64,000 bases of DNA, taken from the NCBI RefSeq assembly GCF_000002985.6, contig NC_003281.10, positions 9,486,001 to 9,550,000 on the forward strand. The letters are read 5' to 3'. The DNA is from Caenorhabditis elegans. Its lineage: Eukaryota > Nematoda > Chromadorea > Rhabditida > Rhabditidae. Positions 1-11,175 of the stretch are shown piece by piece (positions within the stretch are counted from its first letter, which is position 1; each line of letters starts with the position of its first letter). Below the pieces are notes generated by a model, which did no database searches, was not told the origin of the DNA, and saw nothing but the letters and a program-made list of their open reading frames with translations. A program made the position numbers and the translations under genes.

Positions 1-1029
1 TCAGAGAGAAATTTCTGTGAATCGATTTGTATAAAAAAAACTTTTTATTTTCTTACCATATGATGCAACATCGAATATGATTTAATTTTTTTTATTTATT
101 CTTACGTAAAAAATAAAGAAATAAGTTTATATTTATTGATGAAATTCTAAAAATAGTAAATGCAAGAAGGAATAAATAGAATTTGTTTCAAACTCTCTCC
201 ACAAATATCATTTACCTTTAAGAGCAGTTTTTACAGATAATTATTGGCAGACTACAAAAACAAAATATAAGCCGTTCAAACTCATTATGGTTCAATAATA
301 AGCTCATTAAAAGTAGTTTTTATTTATAATTTCATAATTATAATTATCTTCAGAAAACTCTCTTTTTTTTCGAATTCAAATTACCAGAAGCATTTAATTT
401 TTTTATATTTCAGTCTATTTAAATGTATAAAAATATAAAACTCTAAAATTCTCAGGTCTAATTTTGGCAAACTGCCAAATTGCTGAAAATTGTATATTTG
501 TGAAATTTAGTGCATTCCTAGGAAAGGATCCTGCATTTTCAAACCATACAATGTTTGCATTCAATTTTTTAAACAACATTTATTTTCGAAAAATTCAACT
601 ATGATATTTTGTCGTTTTAGCACCATATATCCAGGTACTCCACCTTTAAAATGACGAGGTTTGTTCTTCAACAATTGTTTTTCTTTTTCCTGAACACTGT
701 AAAATATCATTACATAACTAAACTCTTTGTAATACTCCAGCGTAATATTTTATTGTTCCAACCCCGACCCAGTTTCAAGCCATTTCTATTTTTCTTTACC
801 GTCTCTGCTCTTCTTTGTCTATTTAATTTTCATTGTGCTCGTTGTTCAATGGTCTCTTGTCACTTACATTCTCTACTAATTCAATGAGAGAAATTTCACA
901 ATGAGCGCTTCTCTGAATTATTCATTTTTGGTTAACAGAAATTCTTTCTTTGTTTTTTTTTCAAATTTTAGTTTTGAACACGTTTCAGGAACATCTCTTT
1001 TTAAAAATTGTTACTGAAGTACAATTTTG

Positions 1030-1376
1030 TTCCGCGAAGGTTTGTGTCAAAGGTACGGTACCAGGCCTCCACGCGAAAATTTGTTGTTAAATAAGAAAAT
1101 GTGCGCGCCTTTAAAAAGTACTGTAAGTTCAAACTTTTGTTGTTGCAGAATTTCCATAGATTTTTGAAAGATGTTCGAATACAGAAATAAATATCTCATA
1201 AGTTTCCCAATTGTAGCAAACCGAGAGAAAACGACGAAAAATCGATGAAAAATACGGCAGCACCGAGAGTTCGAAATTACAGTACTCTTCAAAGGCACAC
1301 GCCTTTTTGCATCTAACAAAAATTTATCGTGCCGAGACCGAATACCGTATTTTTGGTGCAAAACCGCAAATTTCGC
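1030..1376. repeat. Inverted-repeat element, family A, copy 1
   Basis: The left arm contains TACGGTACC followed by CTTTAAAAAGTACTGTAA. The right arm contains TTACAGTACTCTTCAAAGG and, at the end, CGAGACCG then TACCGTATTTTTGG. The arms are imperfect reverse complements around an AT-rich centre. The same end sequences recur at nine other places in this window. It is a non-coding, MITE-like foldback element; edges are approximate. Confidence 0.8.
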
Positions 1377-1865
1377 TTCTGGGTAATTTTAGTTGAATTT
1401 TTCATTGCATGACCATAATTTTTTTTGAAAAATGGTGTGCAAACAACAAAAAACCACTGACCACCAAATTAGTAATATTTGTGTTCTTTTAACATGATCA
1501 GTAACCTTGCAGCACCCTCACACATTTCTCCCCATTTCGATGCTTCTTCTTCTTTTCCACTTTTCCTATTCTTTCTCCACCTTCCCTTCGATTTTACGTC
1601 AGTCTTGTCAATAAAACGATTCAAATTCCACTTCAGACGCTATCTTTTCGTTATCAATTGAGCCGTACCGTCGTCATTCGCTTTCCGGTCTTCTTATTAA
1701 TATTGTTATTTCTCTTGATTTCTACAATTTTTGTTTCGGGTTCAATTTGAAAAGTTATAAACAATAGTTCAAATCGATTGATTTCAGATAGTTTATAGAT
1801 AAAATGCTCAATCAATTTGCAAATTCAGCGAGTAGAGAGTATCTCATTGATTACTGATAAGGTAT

Positions 1866-2045
1866 TACACGTGGAGTCAAAAAGTCCCATTTCGTTTTGA
1901 TCTTCGAAAAATGCGGGAAAAGAGACGCATACATCTCATCTCGTTTCGCGTGGTTAAGAGCGTGCTGACGTCACAATTTTTCTGGAAAAATATTCCCGCA
2001 TTTTTCGTAGATCAAACCGCAATGAGACAGCCTGACACCACGTGG
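1866..2045. repeat. Short inverted-repeat element
   Basis: ACACGTGG plus TTTTGATCTTCGAAAAATG at the left mirrors CATTTTTCGTAGATCAAA plus CACCACGTGGT at the right, around a centre containing a TGACGTCA-type palindrome. It looks like a small foldback element of about 180 bp. I see no coding capacity. Confidence 0.7.
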
Positions 2046-2732
2046 TATTATTTTTTTGCCACGTTTAGGCTTATTACGGGTAATGAAGCAGCCATTCTGA
2101 AAATCTTTAAACTTTCTTTAATTTGAGTTTTTTCGAATCAAAAATACGATTAAATTCGATAAAAGCAACTCAAAAATATCTCAAAATAAAGCTAAATAAC
2201 TGAAAAGCCATGCTTGCCAAACTAAATTTAGAGCTACCGTAACCTTTTTTACAAAAGCGTTGAGAGACCCACCAGATTGCTTTACAATTAATTTTACCAT
2301 TTTTTTTACTCTGCACGCATCTTTCTCATTCATAATGATGGAATTTTATCGAAAACTTTACAAAATTAATCTAAAAATTTTCATATTTCCTCGTATCCAA
2401 ATTGCTCTCTTACCGAAAATCGTATTAATCAAAATTAATTCGCTAGGAAACATGCAAGCAATGGTGTCAACGAGTCTAAGAAAACGAGCCCATTTCAAAA
2501 ATAAAAAGAAAAAGCGCCTCGATTGGATTCGGCAATCGTTTCGTTTCGCCTAATTATCCCCCCTCTCACAATTGCTCTCTTGCTTTCCGGGGCTCCACCC
2601 GCATTTTCTTTTTTTTTGTCTTCTAAGGAAAAAACACAACCTGCTTCACCCAAATTCTTTTCTTTGTTTTCTGATATTCTCATGTTTCCCCTGAAAAACG
2701 TCAGTACTTCAACATCTCCCACATTTCCAGCC

Positions 2733-3085
2733 ATGTCCGTCGACTTGAAGCAACAATTGGAGCTTGCTGATTACTTGGGAGCACTCGCTGTTTGGTTTGT
2801 TTCACTTGAATTGAATTAATTCTAAATTCAATTTTACTAATTTTCAGGTGCATCTTCTTCGGAGTCCTCTTCATTCTCAGCGTCATCTTCAACTTCGTCT
2901 GCATTAAAAAGGACGATGACGTCACTGCTCTTGAGAGAGTAAGCTTTATTGCAACTCGTGAAATATTTCCTAAATATATATTTTTTCAGTGGGGCTACAA
3001 GAAGAACATCGACATGAAGCTTGGTCCCCATCGCCGCTCAATGGTCGCCCGCCAAATTCCACAAACTGTTGTCGCTGATCACTAA
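2733..3085 (+). CDS. Small single-pass membrane protein, 82 aa
   Basis: Exons 2733-2794, 2848-2938 and 2990-3085 join in phase to an 82-residue protein starting MSVDLKQQLELADYL. Residues about 17-41 form one hydrophobic helix (VWCIFFGVLFILSVIFNFVC), followed by a charged tail with KKDDDVTALERWGYKK. The ATG follows TTTCCAG closely, consistent with trans-splicing. A poly(A) signal AATAAA lies near 3166. The second exon-exon join places the TM helix across the first intron. I do not recognise the family and assign no function. The next gene, dars-1, is convergent, with its stop about 240 bases downstream. Confidence 0.85.
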
Positions 3086-3320
3086 TCTGTTACATTCCTT
3101 ATCTGTTTTATCTTGTATCTTGTATCACCTTCTCACGGTTTTTAAAGTCTAATATCTAATGTTTAAATAAAATTTAATGCGTAGAATTTATCCAGCCTCT
3201 TGTGATAAATTGGAAACAGGGCAATATATAGAGAAGAAACAAACAATAATACCTTGAAGACGGATAAATTACTAAAAACGAGAAAATGCTGGAATCAAAC
3301 AGAACAAGAAAGCAAGATAC

Positions 3321-5209
3321 TTATGGAGTCAACCGTTTTGGGTCACGTGGGAAGAGGGATGCCAGACGGATGTTGTGGAGTCCAAGGAAGAGCATGGTAA
3401 CTCGCTCAAGTCCGATGCCTCCTCCTGCGTGTGGTGGACATCCGTATTTGAAGGAATCGATGTAAGACTGAATCTTAGCCAGATCAACTTGGTGATGTTT
3501 CGCACGTTCGACAAGCATATCAGCATCGTGAATACGTTGAGCTCCTGAGAGAATCTCTTCTCCACGCATAAACATGTCGTAACTGTTTGAATAACGTTCA
3601 TCGTGAGCGTCTGGCATGGTGTAGAATGGACGAACAGACAGTGGGAACTTGTCGAGCACGTAGAAGTCGGTGCTATACTTCTCCTTCACCAATTTTCCGA
3701 GGAACTTCTCCACTGGTGTCGACAGATCATCTTCGTCTCCGATTTCAATTCCATTCTCACGGAGAAGAGTGATTGCATCAGGATATCTAAAATATTGAAT
3801 ATAATCTAATAAAATGGTAAAAATTTCCTACTTTAAAATAAGTGGTGGCTCGCAGAACTGGAATGGCTCAGCTGGATATTGATTTCCAACGGCTGCGATC
3901 TCATCTTGATAGTTTTGTTGAAGACCTTTGAACATCTGGGTGAGCACTTCTGCAATGGTTTCCATAACCTGAAAAACGAAATTTTATTAAAATGTTAGTC
4001 TATAATTACAAACCTCGTGATAATGGAAGTTGAAGGCCATTTCCAAGTCAAGTCCAACGAACTCGGTCATATGACGATGGGTGTTAGAATCTTCAGCACG
4101 GAATACTGGACCAATAGTGTAGACCTTTTCAAAATCTCCGGCAATAGCCATTTGCTTATAGAGTTGTGGAGATTGAGCCAAGTAGGCGGATCCTTTGAAA
4201 TAGGAAACTTCGAAAACATTGGCTCCACCCTCACTTGGCGCAGAGATAATTTTTGGAGCCATGATCTCCACGAATCCTCTAACATCGAGAATGTTTCTGA
4301 ACTGATTACAAATTCCGGCTTGAATTCTGAAGATAGCATGAGAGGTTGGCGTACGAAGATCGATGACACGGTTGTCAAGTCTTGTATCGAGATTAACAAC
4401 AGCCAATTGATTCTCCTGCTCGCTGGCTTTCTCTTCGTCAGTTGGTGCTCTGCGTGATGCATCCTCAATTTGGAGCGGAAGCTTTGGAGCAGAAGTTGAA
4501 ACGACAAATACTTGTTGAGCAAGTAGTTCGACATCCTTTTGTGTGCAAGATTCAATTGGATTGTCAACCTTGTTGATAGTAGCATAAACGTCAACAATAG
4601 ACTCCTTTGAGATAGAAGAAACAAACTTCAACATTTGCTTGCTAATCTTTTCGTTCATAAACATTGCTACTTGAACGGTGTAGACTCCCTGACGGAGAAC
4701 GAGGAAGCAATTCTTTCCCTTCGATCGAGTAGTGTGAATGCGCCCACGGACCCAAACCTACAAAAATGTGAATAAGATGAGCATATCCTCTGTTAAAACT
4801 CACGTCTTTTGTTGCGTTGGAAACGTTGATCTCCTTGACTTTCAGAAAGTTCAACACCTTCTTTTCCTTAGAGTTAACAAGCCCATATGATCCATAAAAG
4901 TCTTTGGATGCGTCTTCTTGGTCCATAGCGGCAGCCTGTTGTTGGTTTCCTCCTTTCTGAATTTATATTGCTTAGTTGCGAAATATTTCAAAATAGCATT
5001 TGAGGTTATAGAAAATTATTTACTTTAAAAATAAATAGCTCAACAGAATTTTCAATAACTCTATAAATTTAGACTAAACCCTATTTTAACGAGCATAGTT
5101 AACAAAATCTCACCTCTCCAGCTTTCTCATCTTTCTTAGCTTTTCTAGCAAGCTTATTGAGCTCCTTCTTGGAGAGTTTTGGTTGTTCACCTTCGGCAGC
5201 ATCAGCCAT
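3321..5209 (-). CDS. dars-1: Cytoplasmic aspartyl-tRNA synthetase
   Basis: Five exons (5114-5209, 4804-4956, 4014-4757, 3832-3968, 3321-3786) give 531 aa, the length I know for worm DARS-1. It charges tRNA-Asp with aspartate in the cytosol. The N terminus is the lysine-rich extension typical of eukaryotic class IIb enzymes; an OB-fold anticodon-binding domain follows at about 75-160 and the catalytic domain at about 195-531. Class II motif 2 is visible as [15 protein letters not shown] near residue 303 and motif 3 as GGGIGLERV near 498, ending in [10 protein letters not shown]. The start codon follows TTCAGGTGATA, a good splice acceptor. It diverges from ctr-9 across 448 bases. Confidence 0.97.
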
Positions 5210-5657
5210 TATCACCTGAAACAAATTAGCATCTATAAAACCAATGAAAAATTAAATTTTAGCTTGAAAATAAGGAATTTGTTTACAATTTGGGCTGAAA
5301 ATGATGAAGTGTGTATGCGCGTCAGTTCTGATGTTTGTGCTCTCTGCGTACAATGCGTTACACTTCACGCGCATCGCGCCTCGTTCGAAAAGATATTTTT
5401 TGCATCCTGTTTTTCTCAATTTCTTCTTGAATTTCAAAGTTAAACGTTATTTAATCTTTATATTTTATTCATTTGCTTATTCTTTTTGTAAGAATTAAAG
5501 TGAGTTTATCATAAATCCATGATTTATTCTGCATCAGCGCTTGGAAAGTCTACTACCACGTTTAATCTTTAAAATTCCCAATCTTGGGTACTATTACTTG
5601 AATATTTGTCAAGAAAGATCTAATTTGTGTTTTTTACAGGTCAGAAAGTCCAAGGAG
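5210..5657. promoter_or_regulatory. Bidirectional promoter of dars-1 and ctr-9
   Basis: The 448 bases between the two divergent start codons must carry both promoters. Acceptor-like sites lie next to each ATG (TTTTTACAG at about 5640 for ctr-9, and TTCAG just upstream of dars-1 on the minus strand), so the outer bases are 5' UTR or outron. A GC-rich core with GCGCATCGCGCC lies near 5370. No specific factor site is claimed. Confidence 0.6.
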
Positions 5658-8600
5658 ATGGACGAAAGTATTGATGATGTGCAAGAGACCAGAACAATCG
5701 CTATTCCATTGAAAGACAGTCACGAAGATGTAAGTTTTTGTTTCAAAAGTGTTCATAATTTCAAAAATCGATCGTTGTTGTTTCTTAGTGAGGAAATTTG
5801 GGAATATTGATTCATCATGTCGGTAGGACTTTCAAATTTCGAATTTATTTCAGCCAACCGACTTGATTTATCGATATTTTTGAATTTCAGGGTACGCACT
5901 TAAAACGTCTCCGCCGTTTCTCAATCGAAGTCTGGAATTTAATGCAAAACTGGGCGACAGCTTCTGAAAAATCAGTCCAATATTTGGAATCATTAGTTAA
6001 TTCACGTCTGAAACTGCTATATTCGCGAGAAGTTGATGTAGAGGAGTCTGCAAAACTAACAAAAGATCAATCTGATCGTGTTCTCAATGAGATTGTTGTT
6101 ATGAATTCAAAACTGAATCAAACTATGAGTGATTTTGAGAAAGTTATTGGAAAATTCGAAGTTGCACAAGGACGAATGTCAGCTTGGAAGCAATTGACCG
6201 AAAAAAGTCAAAATATTGAAGAAAAGTACATTGTGGAGACCCTTGACGAGAATTTGCCGTTAATAATTACAATGCTTAAGAAAGAATTGAAAGTGAAGCA
6301 AGACGTGCTCTTCGATTTCGCTCAAAATGACAGCCGGGACGTATTTACTCTTGTCCTTCTCACATTTAAACATGAACCATTTGTTGATGTCGCCCTTCTT
6401 TCCAAATTATTCGCATTAGTGGCCTCCGAAGCACAATGATCGATTTTTATTAAATATTATATTGTTTAAAAAAAACGTTTTTTATGTTTGTTCGTGAAAT
6501 AAAATCTTGAAAAATTAATTTTCTGAATCAAATAATGAAAAACTTATTCAGGAAGTAATTGAAATCAACTGCTCCGAGCTCCCCGATGGCGAAGAAGTCC
6601 TTCAAATTTTGGAAGCAGAAGAAGCAAAGTTATCGTATTGGATTGAAGTTGCTCTCGAATATTACAGACAAGATCGTGTTGATCTATTCATGATGATTCT
6701 AGAATCTGCTGGATCTCGTGCTGGATTGGAGTATGAAGGAGTAAAACAGGATCAAATGAGAGCATTGGATATACTTGCTGCCTACTGGATGACTCAAGGT
6801 TACAGAGAGAAGGCCAAGGACAAGAAAAGTGATTTCTTCTCGAAAGCTACAGTTCTTTTCAACACAGCCGATAAAATTGCGATGTATGAATGGTCTCACT
6901 TGACAGTTCGTGCTTGGTTTTATCTTTTTGAACGAGATAAAAGTACAAACAAGTATGAACTTGCTGATCAACAATTCAATTATGTCGTTAAAACCAATCC
7001 GAAGAATGTGCTCCCGTTGATTGGAAAAGCTGTAATCGCATTCAATAAAAAGGATTATAAAACTGCAATCTATTACTTTCGAAAAGCAATTCGACAATGT
7101 CGTCACACAATCGCAGATCTTCGAGTCGGAATCGGTCACTGCTTCGCTAAAATGGGAATGATGGACAAAGCGAAAACGGCATTCGAAAGAGCCATGGAAA
7201 TTGAACCATATAATGTATCGGCCATGTGTGGTTTGGGAATTATTCTGTTGAACACGTACGACCATGACAGCCTCAAACACGCAGTCAGTTTGTTTGGAAG
7301 ATCTTATAATTTACAAACTGATCATCCAGTTGCTCTTATTCATCTTGCTAATCATTTCTTTTTCAAAAAAGAAATTGAGCGTGCATGGACACTTGCCTGG
7401 CATGCAGCAACGTATAATGATTGTGATTCGATAAAAGCTGAAGCTTTCTATCAAATGGGAAGATGCAGGCATGCACAAGGGCAATTTGACGGTGCTTATA
7501 AGGTTTGTTTTTGAGTTTTCAAATCATAAACTAAAAATATAAAATTAAAAACTCGAAAGAAACCCCGGAATTTTGTCATTGAATCCTGAAAGCAATCGAA
7601 AAATCAAATGATTTTTATGTTAAAAAAAGCTTCAGAAAAAATGCACGGAAATATTCTAGAATTTTGAAATTTTCTTATTTCGTGTCTCGAAAGACATTGC
7701 TCTAAATTCTCAAAAAGTCCTTTTTTTTTAAGTTTCATATTTTTCCAATTTACGAAAGCTTCGACTGAAAATATTCAAAAATCTACCTAAAATTTTTGTG
7801 TTTTGGCCATTTTGGAATATTATACGTGTAAAATCCTACTTTCAGTACTACTACCAAGCTCGACAAGCAAACAATGGAGAGCACACCCTTGCTCACTATG
7901 GACTTGGTCAAATGTACATTCATCGAAATGAAATTGAAGAAGCAATCAAATGCTTCGATACTGTTCATAAACGATTGCCAAACAATACAGACACGATGAA
8001 AATTCTTGGAAGTCTATATGCTCATGTTCAGCTAAACGATCCGGCACAAACAGCAGAAGCACGGCAAAAGGGACGGGATGTTCTTGGAAAATATCTGGCA
8101 GTTGAAAATGATGACTATGAAGCATGCATCGACTTGGCTCAACTTCTCGAAGCAACAGATCCAAAACGATCTCTGGAATTGTATGAAAATGCAATCGACT
8201 TGCTTGTAACAAATGAGAGTATTCAACCACAACCCGAAATGCTCAACAACGTCGGTGCTTTGTATATGTCAATGAAGCAATATGAAAAAGCTGAACATCA
8301 CTTCAAAAGAGCTAAAGAACGTCTTGAAGAACAATTGAATACTGATGAAGGGTCTCTACTTTTAGAACGTAGAAGTGCTCCTGAAAAATCGCACCTTCTC
8401 ACAATTCGTTACAATTTGGCTCTGTGCTTGGAGCATCTTTGTCGTACTGTTGAAGCCGAACAAATGTACAAGGATATTGTGAAAGAATGTCCTGGATATA
8501 TTGATGGATATCTTCGTCTTGGATGTATCACTCGTGATCGTCATCAAGTCTATGAATCGTCTTTGTGGTTGAAACAAGGCGTTCAATTTGATCAAGCATC

Positions 8601-10871
8601 ACCAATTGTTTGGACTCTTATTGGAAATCTTCATTTTGCAAAGAATGAATGGATGCCTGCCCAGAAGAAGTTTGAATTCATTTTGTCGAAGATTTTCAAC
8701 AACAAAATTCCTGATCCATACTCGCTGGTAGCTCTTGGTAATGTGTGGTTCGAGCAGCTTCTCAATCCATCAAGGAAAAAGGAAGATGTAGGTTTTTTAT
8801 TGCTTTATCACTTGCATTCTGAAATTTATTCATATTAAATTTTATAATCGATACCATTTTGTACTTAACTATTAAAGAATGAACAATATATTTAATTTTT
8901 ATTTTCAAACAATTTAATAATATTTTGTTTCAGGAGAAAAAGTACATTGACCGAGCTCTCCAAATGTATCAAAAAGCATTGAAACTTCAACCAAAAAACA
9001 TGTATGCTGCAAATGGAATCGGATGTGTGCTTGCTTATAAAAGAAACTGGAATGATGCTCGAGATGTTTTCAGTCAAGTTCGCGAGTCTACCAGTGAATT
9101 CTACGATGTCTGGCTCAATATAGCTCACGTTTGCATGGAACGAGAGCAATGGATGGCTGCTGTTCAGATGTATTCGTCTGCGATGAAAAAATTTCGAAAG
9201 GAGAATGACTCGACATTGCAACACTATCTTGCAAAGGCCTATTACCGAGCAAATATGTTGAATGAAGCCAAGGAAGCACTTGAATGTGCAATGCTTGATC
9301 AATTGGATAATACCCAATTGAAATTTAACTATGCTATTGTATTGAAGAAATCTGCAAAAGAAGTACTTCGAGGTCACAAAATGACATCAGAACAAGTGAC
9401 TGCGGCTATAGATGATCTCAAATTCGCCGACAAAATTTTCCAATACATCTCTAAAAATGATGATCGTCAATCGAGCCATACTGGAATGCGAATATCGAGA
9501 ACAATCTGCGCAGAAGAAGCTAAAAATTGCAAGGATTTGTTAACTCAAGCAAAGCATAAATTAGCAGCTGCACAGACTCAAGATGAAGAAGAACGTCGTC
9601 TTATGGAGAAGCAAGAGAAAGAGAAGATAGCATTGCAGAACAAGATGATTGAGGAAGCTCGTGCTAAGGAAGAAGCTGAAAAACAGAAGCTCGAAGATAT
9701 GAAGAATCTTAGATTATCATTCATAGAAATGACAAAAGATGTTCTCAGACTTCCAGAAATTGTCGAAGAAAAGAGAAGAGGAGGTGGTGGACGGAAACGA
9801 CGAAATGATGATGGTGATGAGTTTGTTAATGATAGTTCTGATGCTGGAAATTATGATGGAGAGGAAGGAGGTGAAGATGGTGAACGAAGAGAACGAAGGA
9901 AGAAGGATAAGGCAGCAAAGAAGGCATCCAGGAAGAAGAGAGAACGTAGAGATAGTGGTGGACCTGATTCGAACAGAAGAGATGAGAAAAAGAGAAAGAG
10001 GAAGGAAGAGAGGGATCGAAAACTACAGGAGAAGCTCTCAGCAAAACAATCAGCAAAGATAAAATCTCGTGCATTCTTATCTTCATCGGAATCTTCTGAT
10101 GATGACAAACCAAAGCCTGCTGCTGATTCATCGGATGATGAGGTTGATCCGCGGCCGCCAGTTGATGAGTTTGGTTAGTTTATTGATTTCTGATTTTCAA
10201 AAAATTCCATTTTTTGCAGATAGTCCAACCCGAACTGACAGTGATAGTGATCGTGAGACAACTACAAAAAAGAAAAAGAAGAAGGCTGTTGTGGATTCTG
10301 ATGAAGGATCAGTCTCCGGATCTGGCTCTGGATCGGATAATGATGATAAGCCAATTATTGGAGGTTCTGATGGTAATCATAGATTTGAAAAAAAAAACGA
10401 CAACCGAGGATGTCGCCTTCTGAAAATACCTGATTATTTCAAATATCTCAAAATCGAAAAAAATACTAATATTTTTATTTTGAAAAATATTAATCAAAAA
10501 ACGAAAATTTTTCGATTTTTAGTTTTATTCAGTTTTTATTCAGTGATAATCGGAAAAAACTTCAAACAATGTTTGGAACATTTGAAAATATTAAATTTTA
10601 AACATTTTTTCGAAATACCTGAAATCGCAAAAAAAAAAGAAAAAAAAACACTTACAAATTTTTTAAAGGAAAATTACAAACCATTTCAAAATTGTACTAA
10701 AATTTAGACTATTATCGCACAAATGAAATTTTTTCAAATTTTCGGAAAATCGTATACAAAATGTTGAAATTTTCAGATGATGATGATGATAAACCTGCTG
10801 GTGGAAACTCCAGGGACAGTGATGGAAGTGATGCTCCGAAAAAGAAGGTTATCGAGAGCGACAGCGACTGA
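5658..10871 (+). CDS. ctr-9: CTR-9, TPR subunit of the PAF1 transcription elongation complex
   Basis: Exons 5658-5729, 6552-7502, 7846-8787, 8934-10173, 10220-10372 and 10777-10871 join in phase to 1150 aa, matching worm CTR-9. It is the scaffold subunit of PAF1C, which travels with RNA polymerase II and promotes histone modification. Exon 1 encodes IAIPLKDSHED and exon 2 continues EVIEINCSELPDGEE, the conserved family N terminus, so the 822-nt first intron is real. Tandem TPR units run from about residue 50 to 800, for example a unit ending NNTDTMKILGSLYA. The last 300 residues are a charged Lys/Arg/Glu tail followed by Asp/Ser runs ending IESDSD. Another gene lies wholly inside intron 1. 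Confidence 0.96.
5817..6439 (+). CDS. CINP-like protein nested in ctr-9 intron 1
   Basis: An open exon 5891-6439 lies inside ctr-9 intron 1 on the same strand. Two starts are possible: a six-base coding mini-exon at 5817-5822 (ATGTCG followed by GTAGGA), giving 184 aa, or the ctr-9 first exon spliced to 5891, giving 206 aa; both keep frame. A TTTCTTAG acceptor near 5788 and a poly(A) signal AATAAA at 6498 support an independent transcript. The C-terminal part, with KKELKVKQDVLFDFA and later HEPFVDV, resembles CINP, a CDK2/Cdc7-interacting and ATR-pathway protein, in residue pattern and length; an N-terminal W-x5-W pair also fits. The family call is by eye and moderate; the gene itself is well supported. 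Coiled-coil composition dominates the middle. Confidence 0.75.
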
Positions 10872-11175
10872 ACCAATTTTTTTTAAATTTAAAGTTTTTA
10901 TTTATTTTTGTTGTTCACAAATGTTTTATTTGTACTCTTTGTAAATCTAGCATCTTGTGCTCGTTCTCACAATACATTCTCCCGTTTTTAATCACCGAGT
11001 CCAAGACTTTCAATCTTTGACATGAATTCATTTATCAAACAAATAATGGTACCTGTGAGTTCGTTTTCGTTAGTCGCAGAGTTTTCGATTACAATTTGAG
11101 ACCAGTTTTCGTGAGGAGCGAGGGCATTTAGGACTAGAAGGAGGGAGCAAAGAAAGCATGAAACAATAGGACGAA
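10872..11175. other. Convergent 3' ends of ctr-9 and sod-4
   Basis: AT-rich spacer between the ctr-9 stop and the stop of the long sod-4 isoform. It must hold both 3' UTRs. I see no other gene in it. Confidence 0.5.

Larger units (their letters stand above)
1..2732. other. Intergenic DNA upstream of the first gene
   Basis: No exon can be supported here. Short open frames exist but lack splice signals and protein-like composition. The stretch holds two inverted-repeat elements (about 1030-1376 and 1866-2045, listed separately) and, near 440-540, a partial copy of a dispersed AT-rich repeat. The last 150 bases before the ATG at 2733 are pyrimidine-rich and end in a trans-splice-like acceptor (ACATTTCCAG). 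Confidence 0.6.

Noticed and set aside
4017-4624. Long open frames on both strands overlapping dars-1 exon 3
   Set aside because: They are in other frames of a strongly conserved synthetase exon and have no independent splice or start signals.
6699-7280. 193-codon minus-strand frame opposite ctr-9
   Set aside because: Antisense of the TPR-coding exon; composition is Cys/Phe/Ser-rich noise typical of antisense frames.
10309-10707. Continuation of the ctr-9 frame past 10372 into the intron
   Set aside because: Read-through of the donor at 10373; the coding frame resumes properly at 10777 with the conserved acidic tail.
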